This document shows positions 11,785-22,154 of a stretch of 64,000 bases of DNA, in pieces. The notes under the pieces are model-generated. The model did not search any database. It had not been told where the DNA came from and was given only the letters and a program-made list of their open reading frames with translations. Source of the stretch: Saururus chinensis (taxonomy: Eukaryota > Streptophyta > Magnoliopsida > Piperales > Saururaceae); the NCBI GenBank assembly GCA_035235625.1, contig CP141149.1:12487393-12551392 (forward strand), given 5' to 3'. The position numbers and the translations under genes were made by a program. Numbering within the stretch: position 1 is the first letter of the stretch; every line of letters begins with the position of its first letter.

Positions 11785-12690
11785 ATGGTTCGAGAGGAAA
11801 TAGCAGTATCCACTCGGGCACTACGGTGGAAGTGCGTTGAATCAAGAATAGATAGTAAGCGCCTTTATTATGGTCGCTTCATTCTGTCCCCACTTATGAA
11901 AGGTCAAGTGGATATGATAGGTATCGCAATGCAAAGAGCTTTACTTGGAGAAATAGAAGGAACATGTATCACACGTGTAAAATCTGAGAAGGTACCACAT
12001 GAATTTTCTACGATAATCGGTATTGAAGAATCTATACATGAAATTTTAATGAATTTGAAAGAAATTATATTGAGAAGTAATCTGTATGGAACTCTCGACG
12101 CATCCATTTGCGTCAGGGGTCCTAGATATGTAACTGCTCAAGATATCATCTTACCACCTTCTGTTGAAATAGTTGATGTTACACAACATATAGCTAACCT
12201 AACGGAACCGATTCATTTGTGTATTGAATTACAAATCGAGAGGGACCACGGATACCGTATGAAAACCCCCAATAACTATCAAGATGGAAGTTATCCTATA
12301 GATATTGTATTCATGCCTGTTCGAAATGCAAATCATAGTATTCATTCTTATGGGAATGGGAATGAAAAACAAGAGATACTTTTTCTCGAAATATGGACAA
12401 ATGGAAGTTTAACTCCTAAGGAAGCACTTTACAAAGCTTCCCGTAATTTGATTGATTTATTTATTCCTTTTCTACATGCGAAAGAGCAGGAAATTTATTT
12501 AGAAGACAATCCAAACAGGGTTTCTTTACCCCTTTTTACCTTTCATGATGAATTTTTTAATATAAGGAAAAACAAAAAAACAATTGCATTAAAATGTATT
12601 TTTATTGATCAATTAGAATTGCCATCCAGGACCTATAATTATCTTAAAAAGTCCAATATACATACTTCTAAGAGTTTAATATCCATCTAA
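11785..12690 (+). pseudogene. rpoA: 3'-truncated plastid rpoA pseudogene (PEP RNA polymerase alpha subunit)
   Basis: The frame is open for 301 codons from [17 protein letters not shown]. It includes the alpha N-terminal dimerisation domain ([28 protein letters not shown]) and the start of the C-terminal domain ([16 protein letters not shown]). Plastid homology stops at about 12666, before the last roughly 35 codons. The final residues (SKSLISI) and the stop are read from the neighbouring family R repeat. The frame is uninterrupted, but it lacks plastid context and its C terminus, so it is annotated as a pseudogene. Confidence 0.93.
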
Positions 12691-13079
12691 TCAACCTAGT
12701 GGTTCACTAGATTACTCATAACCCTAGTACTTCAACAAGTAAGAAATTTAGAGTTCTAGCCTTTTTTGCACATAAATTTATTTTGAAGCAGAAAAGACAA
12801 AGAACTAATCTCTACGCACAATCATAATTATTCTAATCATCAATCAAATATCAAATCATGCAAGAACATACAAGATTTTTATGTAGAAAACCCCAAAAAA
12901 CCAAATAGCCACTCTTGGCCTAAGATCAATGCATTAGGAAGCAAGACCTTTACATGACACAAGAGAATCACCACCCTCTTTTGAAGACTCTAACACAAAC
13001 TCCTCCTTTGTTTAGATCTCCCTTTTCTTTTATTGCTCACCTTCAAGTTTTCTCCCCTCAAGCCTTGAAGCTTTCTCCT

Positions 13080-14288
13080 AGGGCTGGGAATCGGTTTGAC
13101 TCAAGTCGGGTTGGCCTTGACCCACACTACCCTATTTTTAAATTGGGTCAAAAATTCAAACCCTAAACCTACTTGAGTCGGGTTGGGTTAGGTATGTGGG
13201 TAACTATACTTTTTTCCTCATTTTTTTGTTAGACTCGTATTTTATACCTTCTTTTTACAAAGGCCAAATACAAAAGAAATATAAATACATTACAACATTA
13301 ATTTGTAATGTTTGGTTCTTTGGCTGATTTGTGGTTGTCATGTTTTTATATATAGTAGCCATCAACGAAGACCTGAGAGGTGTAGTGTTACCTTTCTTTC
13401 ATACTGAGAAAAGGATAACAAAAATAGACCTTCAACCTTTGTTTACTCAAGATCAGCCCACTTGGCTTTCGATAGCTCACATACAAATGCAAAACAAATT
13501 AAACATCATTTCCTTGATGGCTGGAGAGGATCATGCTATTCAATAGGTCTTAATTCCAAAATTCCTGTAACTGCTTCTTTATCACTACTCCTAGCCCTAC
13601 CCTCCTCAACAACTAGTGACACTTGTTTATAATTTTCTTCCTCAAAAAATTATCCCTCATCGACCGTTGTCATCTGCCTCTCTGGTTGCATGTTCCTAAC
13701 CTGCTCCTTATTATGACTGTTAGCCCTTTCACACAAAGCTGAGTCTAGTATGTGATGTGTCCTACCAAAGGAGAGAAGATGGGTAATGAATACAATAAAA
13801 TATGACATATTTTCATTTCAATCACCACACCTAAAAGAATAACATAAAAGAAATTAAACTATATAGAAATTAACCAAACCTTGAAGATACCATCCTCTGT
13901 TATCCCAAAATGGATGCCTACCACAAAGCAAAAAATATGTGATCACACCTATGCTCCAAACATCTTTTTTATGCCCAAATTTGTGTTTAAACACCTCTAG
14001 TTCAACATAGTATGCACTAAACAAATACCATAATAATAGTATAAATAAGTCTAATAGACCAACAACATAATAATCTCACATGAGTTATTAATTGAGTATC
14101 ACATAATAAAATCTAAGAGCAATAGGGCTTTAGTCGGGTTGGCGGGTTGTGCAAGTCGACTCTAAATCCAAAACTGGTCAAGAGCCTAAACCCGCACCTT
14201 GACCCCACCTATAGTCTGGTCGGGTGCAGGGTTAGGAGGGTCGGGTTTGGGTCGGATAAATAGGTCAAGATGGATTTTCCCAACCATA
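13080..14288. mobile_element. 1.2-kb hAT-type non-autonomous element carrying a kinase exon
   Basis: The ends are imperfect inverted repeats: TAGGGCTGGGAA on the left, and the reverse complement of the right end reads TATGGTTGGGAA. Subterminal GGGTTGG/CCGACCC-rich sequence is present on both sides. The flanking 8-mers ctttctcc (13072-13079) and ctttgtcc (14289-14296) match at 7 of 8 positions, the duplication length of hAT elements. No transposase ORF is present. The element contains a captured protein-kinase exon at 13880-14018 (minus strand). Confidence 0.75.
13880..14018 (-). pseudogene. Captured exon fragment of a calcium-dependent protein kinase
   Basis: The minus strand encodes [15 protein letters not shown] followed by [23 protein letters not shown]. 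These are kinase subdomains VIII-IX of the CDPK/CRK group (family pattern: YYVAPEVL, then [15 protein letters not shown]). The APE motif is degraded to ELE. A two-base deletion after PFWD shifts the frame, after which GAG GAT GGT ATC TTC AAG can be read up to a GT donor at 13879-13878. An AG precedes the fragment, so it looks like a complete exon with intron edges taken from genomic DNA and not from mRNA. It is broken and not translatable. Confidence 0.75.
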
Positions 14289-14899
14289 CTTTGTCCCTCC
14301 TTGTTTTGTCTTCATGTTCTTCTAGCATCTATAAACAAGCTCCACTTGTTTATGACTTTAGCCATTGAATTTTATATCTCCTATTGAACTTAGCTAACTC
14401 TCTCCTTAGGTTTGTGTGTGCAAAAGACTCTCTTTTAGTGTCACTCAAACAATCACCATTAAACCTAAACTTTGAAGCACATTGATAATCTCTTTGCAAA
14501 ACAATGACAAAATGACTTCTTTTCTCTCTCTAAAATTCTAGGTTTCTCTCTCTTAAATTTCGTGTTTACTAGCTGTTATATAGTAAATTAAGTCGGTTTA
14601 GGTGTTACACTTCAATGAGGAATGAACTCTTTCTCGGAATGCTTAAACTAATTAAGTTACACATACAACGATTGATAGGAGCAAATAACAATCAATCCGT
14701 CACTATTATAATTAAGATAAAACTCATCTAACGATCAATCTCTCACTTGTGCTAATCAATCAATACACTCTTGGCATAATTTTACATAGTTTGATTCAAG
14801 GGCTGATCGATTGATGGATCGTTTATTTTGAAGAGATCGATTGATGCACAACAATTTTTCACATTACCCTAATTTTCTCTTTAAACTTTAAAAATTACT

Positions 14900-15890
14900 T
14901 AGATTAACTATTCCTAAGTAAAACTAAGTTATTCATATACATGAGTTTGTGAAAAAATAAATATATTACCTTTGACACTTAACTTAGTCACCAACTCTAA
15001 TTTTTAAAAGCATGTTTGCTTTTATTTTTTAAATCAATTAATTCCATATCTAACTTAACTACAATAGTTAGATCCTTAAGACTAAAATATACATAAAATT
15101 TATAATATATTTTAATTATTTAAATTAGTGAATTCATAATATATATGCCTCATATGTTTTTTCAATATTTTGTTTCCTGTAGACAAGGCCAATATGATGC
15201 AGCCAAATTTCAATGTAATAAAAATCACAAGCAATCACCACTCAATAATGAAACAAATAGGAATGAAGAGACCAAGAGAAATGCAAAGATCAAGAGAAGG
15301 ATTTCATATGTTTAAAGTTTCTAATTTCTGAAAGAAAACAAAAGGATAATTGATTGGAGTCCACCAATCTTACGTGAAAACCTCAAGTCTGCATGGCACC
15401 ACTCTAAGGACATAAATTCACAATTTGTAAAACATAGCAATGCCCAAGCCCCACCCGATGTCCACTATTTATACTAACATGATTTATTATATAAATAGCA
15501 AAAGCAACTATGCCCTCCTATTAGTTGCAATCATACGTGTATGATAAAATGCCATAATCAAGATTCTCACCATCTTCCATCAACAGACTATTACTACGGT
15601 ACAAATTATTGCAACTTTTATTTGTGGGAAGAGTTTTTATATTCCATTCTGACAATGATGACAATGAGACCAACGTAACAAATATATGAGAACCGTTAAT
15701 ATTTGACATAGACGGTATATATATTAATACAAATTAACATCATTAATAATAATATTAATATACATTAATATATACACTGTCGATCTTAAGTTAAGGGTTC
15801 CTGCGAGGCTAACACAAATCGCTCAATTGTAAGAAAGTATCCGGTCAGCGACCCACCCGTTTTTAAACTACGATTAAAACCTTGGTTTTA
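14900..15890. other. AT-rich intergenic sequence upstream of the SPX gene
   Basis: I see no gene. The sequence around 15700-15790 is a run of ATTAATATA-type words that resembles AT-rich patches near 21500 and 31990. It probably marks another short dispersed repeat. Confidence 0.35.
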
Positions 15891-15981
15891 ATCCGTCCCG
15901 TTGCGGTCATCGCCCCCTCGATTTGTCCAAATAAAAAGAGAAGCAGGGCGGCGAATCCAACCTGTCCGTCTCGCTTTTATC

Positions 15982-15989
15982 GGATATTC
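15982..15989. promoter_or_regulatory. P1BS phosphate-starvation element (GNATATNC)
   Basis: GGATATTC at 15982-15989 matches the imperfect-palindrome P1BS consensus bound by PHR1/PHR2-type MYB factors. It lies 160 bp before the SPX ATG, in the GC/CT-rich proximal promoter. SPX genes are known PHR targets, so the position and context support function. A single 8-mer with degenerate positions can also occur by chance. Confidence 0.6.
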
Positions 15990-16056
15990 CCCCCCCTCCC
16001 CCCCGGGCGGCCCACCCCTTCCCCCCTCCAAAAGCCATAAGCCTAAGCCCCTGCGT

Positions 16057-16080
16057 TCTCTCTCTCTCTCTCTCTCTATC
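16057..16080. repeat. CT-dinucleotide tract in the SPX 5' leader
   Basis: A run of ctctctct ends about 70 bp before the SPX start codon, at the presumed transcription-start or leader position. Pyrimidine tracts of this kind are common in plant 5' UTRs. Confidence 0.7.
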
Positions 16081-16148
16081 TGGAGACGAATTCTCGGACG
16101 TCGGATCCCCGCGACGAGGAAGGGGAGCCGTCGGATCGACCGCCGGTG

Positions 16149-19100
16149 ATGAAGTTCGGCAAGAGCCTGAGCGGCCAGATCGAGGAGACGATCCCGGAGT
16201 GGCGGGACAAGTTCCTCTCCTACAAGGACCTCAAGAAGCGCCTCAAGCTCATCGTTCCCCGCCCCGCTGCCTCCGGTGCTGGCGAGAAGCGCCGGAGGGT
16301 GGCGGCGAAGGGAGAGGATGCGGATGAAGACGCAGCGCTGGCAATGACGACCGAGGAGGCGGACTTCATATTGCTACTGGAGGCGGAGCTGGAAAAGTTC
16401 AATACCTTCTTTGTCGAGAAAGAGGAAGAATACGTTATCCTTAAGAAGGTCTCATCTTTATTTTTTTCGAGATGATTTTTTCCTTTTGCACTATTTCCTT
16501 CCATTAGGACTATTTTATCTTTGATTCCCAAATTAATTAAATTCTACAGCATGTAACTGCAATTACTCATAATTTCCGTAGTTTGAAGAATTTTGGTAAG
16601 ATTAATGGGAATGGTTTGGGATTAGAGATAAACAACTTGAAATTCTCTAATGACATTTTCATCAGAAACACAAGAATACAGAGGAAAAGATTTCAATTTC
16701 CATTGGGATTGAACACATAAGAATAATATATCCAAAACTCGATTAAAATAATCTTGATTTATTTGGGCATTCTGCTGACATGCGACGCAAGTGAACTTCA
16801 CAGCGGTAATTAGTGAGCTACTATTTGCATGAAATTGATATTTGTGCTTAGCCTACTTGATTGTGAAATTGGCTTCTCTTGACTTGTTATGCCCACACTA
16901 CCCTGACATGCGCCAGGGTCGTGCATTCTAGGTTACTGTGCTCCATTTTTGCTAACCTTTACATCTCATTTTCGGAAAATGTGGACTAGTTGAATGGATG
17001 GTTATGGGGTTTGATGGATTAATTTGGAGGTGCATTAAAGTACAGTTTTGATCAGAAGAAGTATATTGCTCTGGCCTTACAGGAGTTGGAGGTGCAAATG
17101 GTGAATGCCAAGGAATGCGGTGAGGAGCTGATGAGAATACGCAAGGAGATTGTTGATTTCTATGGGGAAATGGTGCTCTTGGAGAACTACAGTGCCCTCA
17201 ACTACACAGGTTTTTTTTTTTTTTTGCCTTATTTCTTGATTGTTATCATTGTAAGCCGCTGCTTCTGGATGTTAAATTATTTCTCAGGTTTTTATATTTT
17301 AGATTTATGGAAGATATGTGATTGGACATAGTATTTTTTTTTTAATATTGGACATATATCTTGTGTGATGAAGTTAATTTGTCGTATGAGTGACGCCCAT
17401 TTGATTAAATGGAAGTGATCCTGTTAAAGGAATAATGGAAAGAGTAAATAGATATTTGCACTTTCTGTGGGAGCCTCTGACCTCTGAAGCTTCCAGCCTC
17501 ACCAATGAGCTTCCCTTATTTTACAATGGCCATCTTGTTTGCAACCTGTCATAATCATGTCCTAGTATTCCAGAATGAGGTCATTCTAGAATGACATGTT
17601 GCAACTCAATGAAGTTCTTATTAGTGGACATCTTGTAAAATTAATGTTATGTTACAAAGCTGTATTTTAAAATGCTGATAAGCTGTCATATTATAGAACG
17701 TAAACAATATGATTTGACCTGAAAAGAAGCATTTTGGTGTGAAAGGAAGGTTTGATGCCATGTGATCGCTCCAGGAAGCCTGCTGCTGGAGAGATCTTAG
17801 AATCTGTATGGCTCTGATTATGGAGATTAATTTTGTCCAATTGCATCTTGGGATCAGTTGCCCACATGATATTCGTAGTCAAAACTGATGATCATAATTG
17901 GTAGCTGAAAGCTACATATGCTTGGGTGCCCATGCGCTCGCCCACAGGTGCCACGATAAAGACATGAGCCCTGCACCTATGGTGTTGTGCGTGCAGCGAG
18001 CAGATGAGCCTCGGGGGTGGGGCACGAGCTTATGTTGCATTACTCTTTTGGTAACTTTTATTTTACAAATTACGCTATCTTTTTCATTAATAGTCTGGCT
18101 CATGTTTGATATCTGTTGGATAAGGCTCATGTGATTTTTTGTCCAACTTCGTTTGAATGTGAATTTGTTCCTTTTTAGAGTTGGGTATGGTCTTTACCTA
18201 AGAATTCAATATGATAGAATGGGTTATGTAGGCTTTTGAATGAAATTCCAGTTGTAGGTTAAATAACAAAGGATTGTGTGAATTGTGATACTCTCTTCAT
18301 TTGCCTATTTCTTTTGAAACCAGCGTGTGGATTTGATTTGATTTGATTGCTTGAAGATTGCCGTATTATTTTCCAAATCAGTCTTTGCTATTTAGACATG
18401 TGATATATAATTGCCCCTCTTCATAGAGTCTTGGCAGCATGATATGTTTAAATACTGGACCAATTCTGTCTGAATAATGCATGTACATTGGTTGGCCCTG
18501 GAAAGTGCATTTCCAATATCCCTAATCATGACAACCTAGATGTGACTTGCACTTAAACAGGGCATTTCATGGAGCTTGAATAGTTTGACCCTTCTACTAA
18601 TTTTGTTTCTTTGTTGGTGGGAAGAAAGGAAGTAAAAAGAGGGTGGTTTAGGAATGGATTATGACATTGTCCTTGATTTTAATATACTGCAGTTGAAATT
18701 TATAGTTTCTGTAGGTCAGTCAGTTGAAGCTGTTGCTTTGACCATTATAAATTGTCTTGTTCATGGCCTTTTTTATATCCATTCTATTCATTTAGCTATT
18801 TGCTCAACTTTAATCTGCATCTCATATCTTGACAGGGCTAGTGAAAATACTAAAGAAATACGACAAAAGAACCGGAGCCCTTATCCGCCTGCCCTTTATC
18901 CAGAAGGTCCTTCGAGAACCATTTTTCAACACCGAGACTCTGAACAAACTTATAAAACAGTGTGAGGCTATGCTTGTCGGTCTTTTCCCCAAACCATCTG
19001 TCTCCTCATCACATGATGAATGCTCTGATCCCAATTCAAGTGATAGATCTCTCAGTGGACCCAAAGACCTGTCCGAAATTGAAGATATGGAGAGCTTATA

Positions 19101-19212
19101 CTTGAAGAGCACCATGTCTGCGCTGCATTATTTGAAGGAGATCAGGAGTGGGAGCTCTACTGTCAGCGTCTTCTCATTGCCCCCATTGCAGAATAATGTA
19201 ACGGACGAATAA
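16149..19212 (+). CDS. SPX domain-containing protein (SPX1/SPX2-like), phosphate signalling
   Basis: There are three exons: 16149-16448, 17083-17209 and 18836-19212. Introns of 634 and 1626 bp have GT-AG ends and phases 0 and 1, giving 267 aa. The protein is a stand-alone SPX domain. It starts [19 protein letters not shown] and has [12 protein letters not shown], which supplies the inositol-pyrophosphate contacts Y25 and K29. It then has a low-complexity KRRR/acidic linker (about 45-65), the [17 protein letters not shown] helix, and the second basic cluster [13 protein letters not shown] (about 144-156). The C-terminal tail is short and acidic. There is no EXS, MFS or RING domain, so it belongs to the small SPX proteins that bind PHR transcription factors under phosphate-replete conditions. 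The start is the ATG that fits the conserved MKFGK terminus. A P1BS site upstream suggests feedback control by PHR. All key residues are intact. Subfamily number is uncertain. Confidence 0.95.
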
Positions 19213-22154
19213 GGTGTGTACTGTGGAGTAAGCAGCCAAATCGGGAAGAACGTGAAGAATTCCGTCACACTTTAAAATTGGTGTTTGTGGATAGCTACTG
19301 GAAAACCTCAACATGTCATTAAACATGCTGAGACCTTTTATCGGAAGCACGTTTCCTGGTTTGCAAATTATTACAATTCAATGTAAATAATAACAAGCTC
19401 TGTTAGGTAAACGCTCAATATCATTTTAGTGATATGAACTTGTGGGTGTTTCCTGGTGAGCATATAAGAGGTGCGCTGGGCTTGTCGTTGTGGTGATTGT
19501 CTGCTAGGGGTGTTAGCAGGCGTAGTCCATGTATAAAGAGTGCTTTATTTCACTTGGAGTTGAAGGGCCTACACTAATCAAACCTTCTAATTTCATCCAT
19601 GGCGTGAAACGATCCTTGATGTTTTGCATACTCAAACAGCCGAGGCGTAAGCGTTCTGTATTTTCTTGTGTTCATGTATTATATACATTTGAGATAAAGC
19701 TATGAAATAACGGCACAAATAAATAAAACGTAAGTGTACTAAAGTCGGCTTGAAATCCAAATGAACTGATTTAAGCTTGCCTAGAATTTAAATTCCTTGG
19801 TTTTGTATAAGGGTAGGGCTTATCTCGGGTGTTGCTCATTGTTTCTCCAACCACTACTTGCTTCTGGAGGGGTTGTTTGCATGAGAAACATTTTCCGGCA
19901 ATTTACCTCGCATGTTACAAAAGTTATCTTATTTATAATGGTAATTTACAGTTTACTTGGATGAAGATTGCAAATTTTCAGATTACTTGGATTTTTCACA
20001 ATTATTATACATTGTGCAGTTATTTGTAAGGAAACGCCATGGTTGTATGTAATATTATTAACCTATTTGTTGTTAGAAAGAGTATAGTGACTGACTCGAG
20101 GATGATGTACTAATTAATTAACTTGGTATCCAGCATAGTTTTTGGTATAGAGAAATGAGAGATAATGTTATTTGAAAGCAAAAATCATTGTATCATTACT
20201 ATTTATTTGTATGAATATTGTTGCAGAAAATACTATAGTTGTTGATTCAAACTACCATAATATTGTGAAAACTTTTCAGCAATATTACAAAAATATTTAA
20301 ATAATATTGCTAAAATATTTTCTCAATAGTGGTAAAATATTTCAATAATAATGTTAAAATATTACAACTTGGGATTTATAAGTATTGTTGACATAGTTTC
20401 AATTAAGTAATCCTTTGAACTTAGGTTTTTTTTGTACAATGAAGTAGGAAAATAAATTTAGTGGTTGAATCAAACTTCAATAATATTGCTAAAATGTTTT
20501 AGCTTTTAACATTTTTGTTGAAGTCTTACAACTGGGTATTAATAAGTGGATCTAAAATAATTTCAAGTAAGTAATTAGTTTAACTCATGATTCTTTTAAA
20601 ACTTGAATATGCATATTCTTGGTACTATTACGCTTCTAAATCCGAGCTCTATCAAACAAGATTTCACAAGGATAGGTAATTTTAAAATTTTAAAGTGGGC
20701 CCCATTATATGACACATTTCTTGAGGCTTAAATCAATATGAAAGGTAATCTTTAAAAAATAACAGAATTTGTAATTTTTAAAATAGGAGGTTAGGAACCG
20801 GAATCGACAAAATCACCTCATGAGGTGATTTAGTGATTTCAACTGATTCCTGCTCGAAATGGCTTGGAATCAACTTCTAACCAAAAATTTTTATTTTGCC
20901 CTTCTATACAAGCAATATTCCGATAATTTGAATTGGTATTGGGGCATTATCAATAGAATTTTCCAGAAATTCAATACACAATGAGCCCCTAAACCTTAAA
21001 CAATGGGTTATTGATGTGATTTGACAACTAAGTTGGGTTAAACTCGTGCACCTTCCTCGTGCGTGGATTAGAGAAGACTGCCAAGCTCTATTATTGGCCC
21101 CCATATGCAGCTTTAAATTGTATTTCAGTAACTGAGGCCATCTCTTTCTACATTTTGAGTTGGGGCCATTATGCTAACTATATGCAAGTTGCAAAATATG
21201 AGTATCAGTTATTAGAGATTCATCAATTGCCCATTGAATATGCTTGTTGTTAAGGGCACCTTTAGGGTCTCCGTGGGTGATCAATGATGTCCTTGACCTT
21301 CCCTGCATAATGTAAAGGTCTTTTAAGTCCTTAGAACCCAACTAGAAAGCAGGGACAGTTGACATCTTAAAATGCTTCAATTTTGCTCGCATTGATGAGA
21401 AATATTTTCTATGCTTCCTACTCACAATGCACCTACCGTAAGGAAAATATTAAAGCCCATTATTCATAAGACCAATGACACACAAGTTAGTACGATGCTA
21501 ACATGAACTAGTATATACACCGTCAATCTCAAATATCTAGAGACCCAATGCATTCTTTAAGCTAGGCTCACTGTTGGTGGGTAGTTTGTTAATTTTTTTC
21601 CCATAAATCTCCTACGAGGGAATTGTATTAATTAAACTCTTCAGTTACTTCAATTCTGTTAGGGTTCATGAACCTTTGCTGGGATTTAAGGTCCAGTACT
21701 TTTTTTCGCCCATAAAGCCCTCCTAAGAGGGAATTGTATAATTAAAATGGTAGTAATGCAACCAATAAGATCTTGATGCAATAATGGTTTTAAAAACTAA
21801 GGGTTCACTAGTTGAAAAGCCTTCCAAAAACCTAGTACTTTATCTCTCTCTCTCTCTTGTATGTGTGTACATTTTTTTTCTTTTAGTAAGTGAGAATTGA
21901 GTGTTCACATATTCTATAAACAAAAAAATGTCAATTATTGTATGTATTTTTAGTCTTCAATGGTTCTTGAAGAATTAATTTATTATGTATTGTTTCATTA
22001 ACTCAAGGTATTATGTATTGTTTCATTAACTCAAAGTCTTTGAATTAATAGCTTGAAGAAAAGAACTAAGAAGATTCAAAAGTAATTCAAGAAGAGATTA
22101 ACAAAACCTCCAAGATAAATTGATCGCACTCACTTTACTTAGGTTTGGTGTTAA
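19213..22154. other. SPX 3' region and AT-rich intergenic sequence
   Basis: The first 200-450 bp are likely the SPX 3' UTR. The region 20220-20560 holds imperfect repeats of an aatattgctaaaatatt-like unit. At 20800-20840 a short inverted repeat (aatcacctcatgaggtgatt) can form a perfect hairpin. Around 21980-22040 the phrase ttatgtattgtttcattaactcaa is tandemly duplicated. No coding region is supported. Confidence 0.4.

Larger units (their letters stand above)
10191..12666 (+). other. Nuclear insertion of plastid DNA (NUPT), rps8-infA-rpl36-rps11-rpoA
   Basis: About 2.48 kb matches the plastid ribosomal-protein operon in gene content, order and orientation. It starts inside the first codons of rps8 and ends about 36 codons before the normal end of rpoA. 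Every gene is truncated or broken. Flanks on both sides are nuclear repeat sequence: an LTR end at 10111 and family R at 12670. Differences are enriched for C to T changes at former CpG or CpA sites, including two CGA to TGA stops, the pattern expected after cytosine methylation in the nucleus. Confidence 0.95.
12670..14900 (+). repeat. Dispersed LTR-like repeat, family R, copy 2 (split by a hAT element)
   Basis: The left part (12670-13079) begins with the same agtttaatatccatctaat phrase as copy 1 near 1999. It also has the 'tagaaaaccccaaaa' motif seen in many plant retroelement LTRs. The repeat resumes at 14289 after the insertion of 13080-14288 and runs to about 14900, where ctctctctaaaattctaggtt parallels the right part of copy 1. 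It abuts the broken rpoA end directly. Confidence 0.55.
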
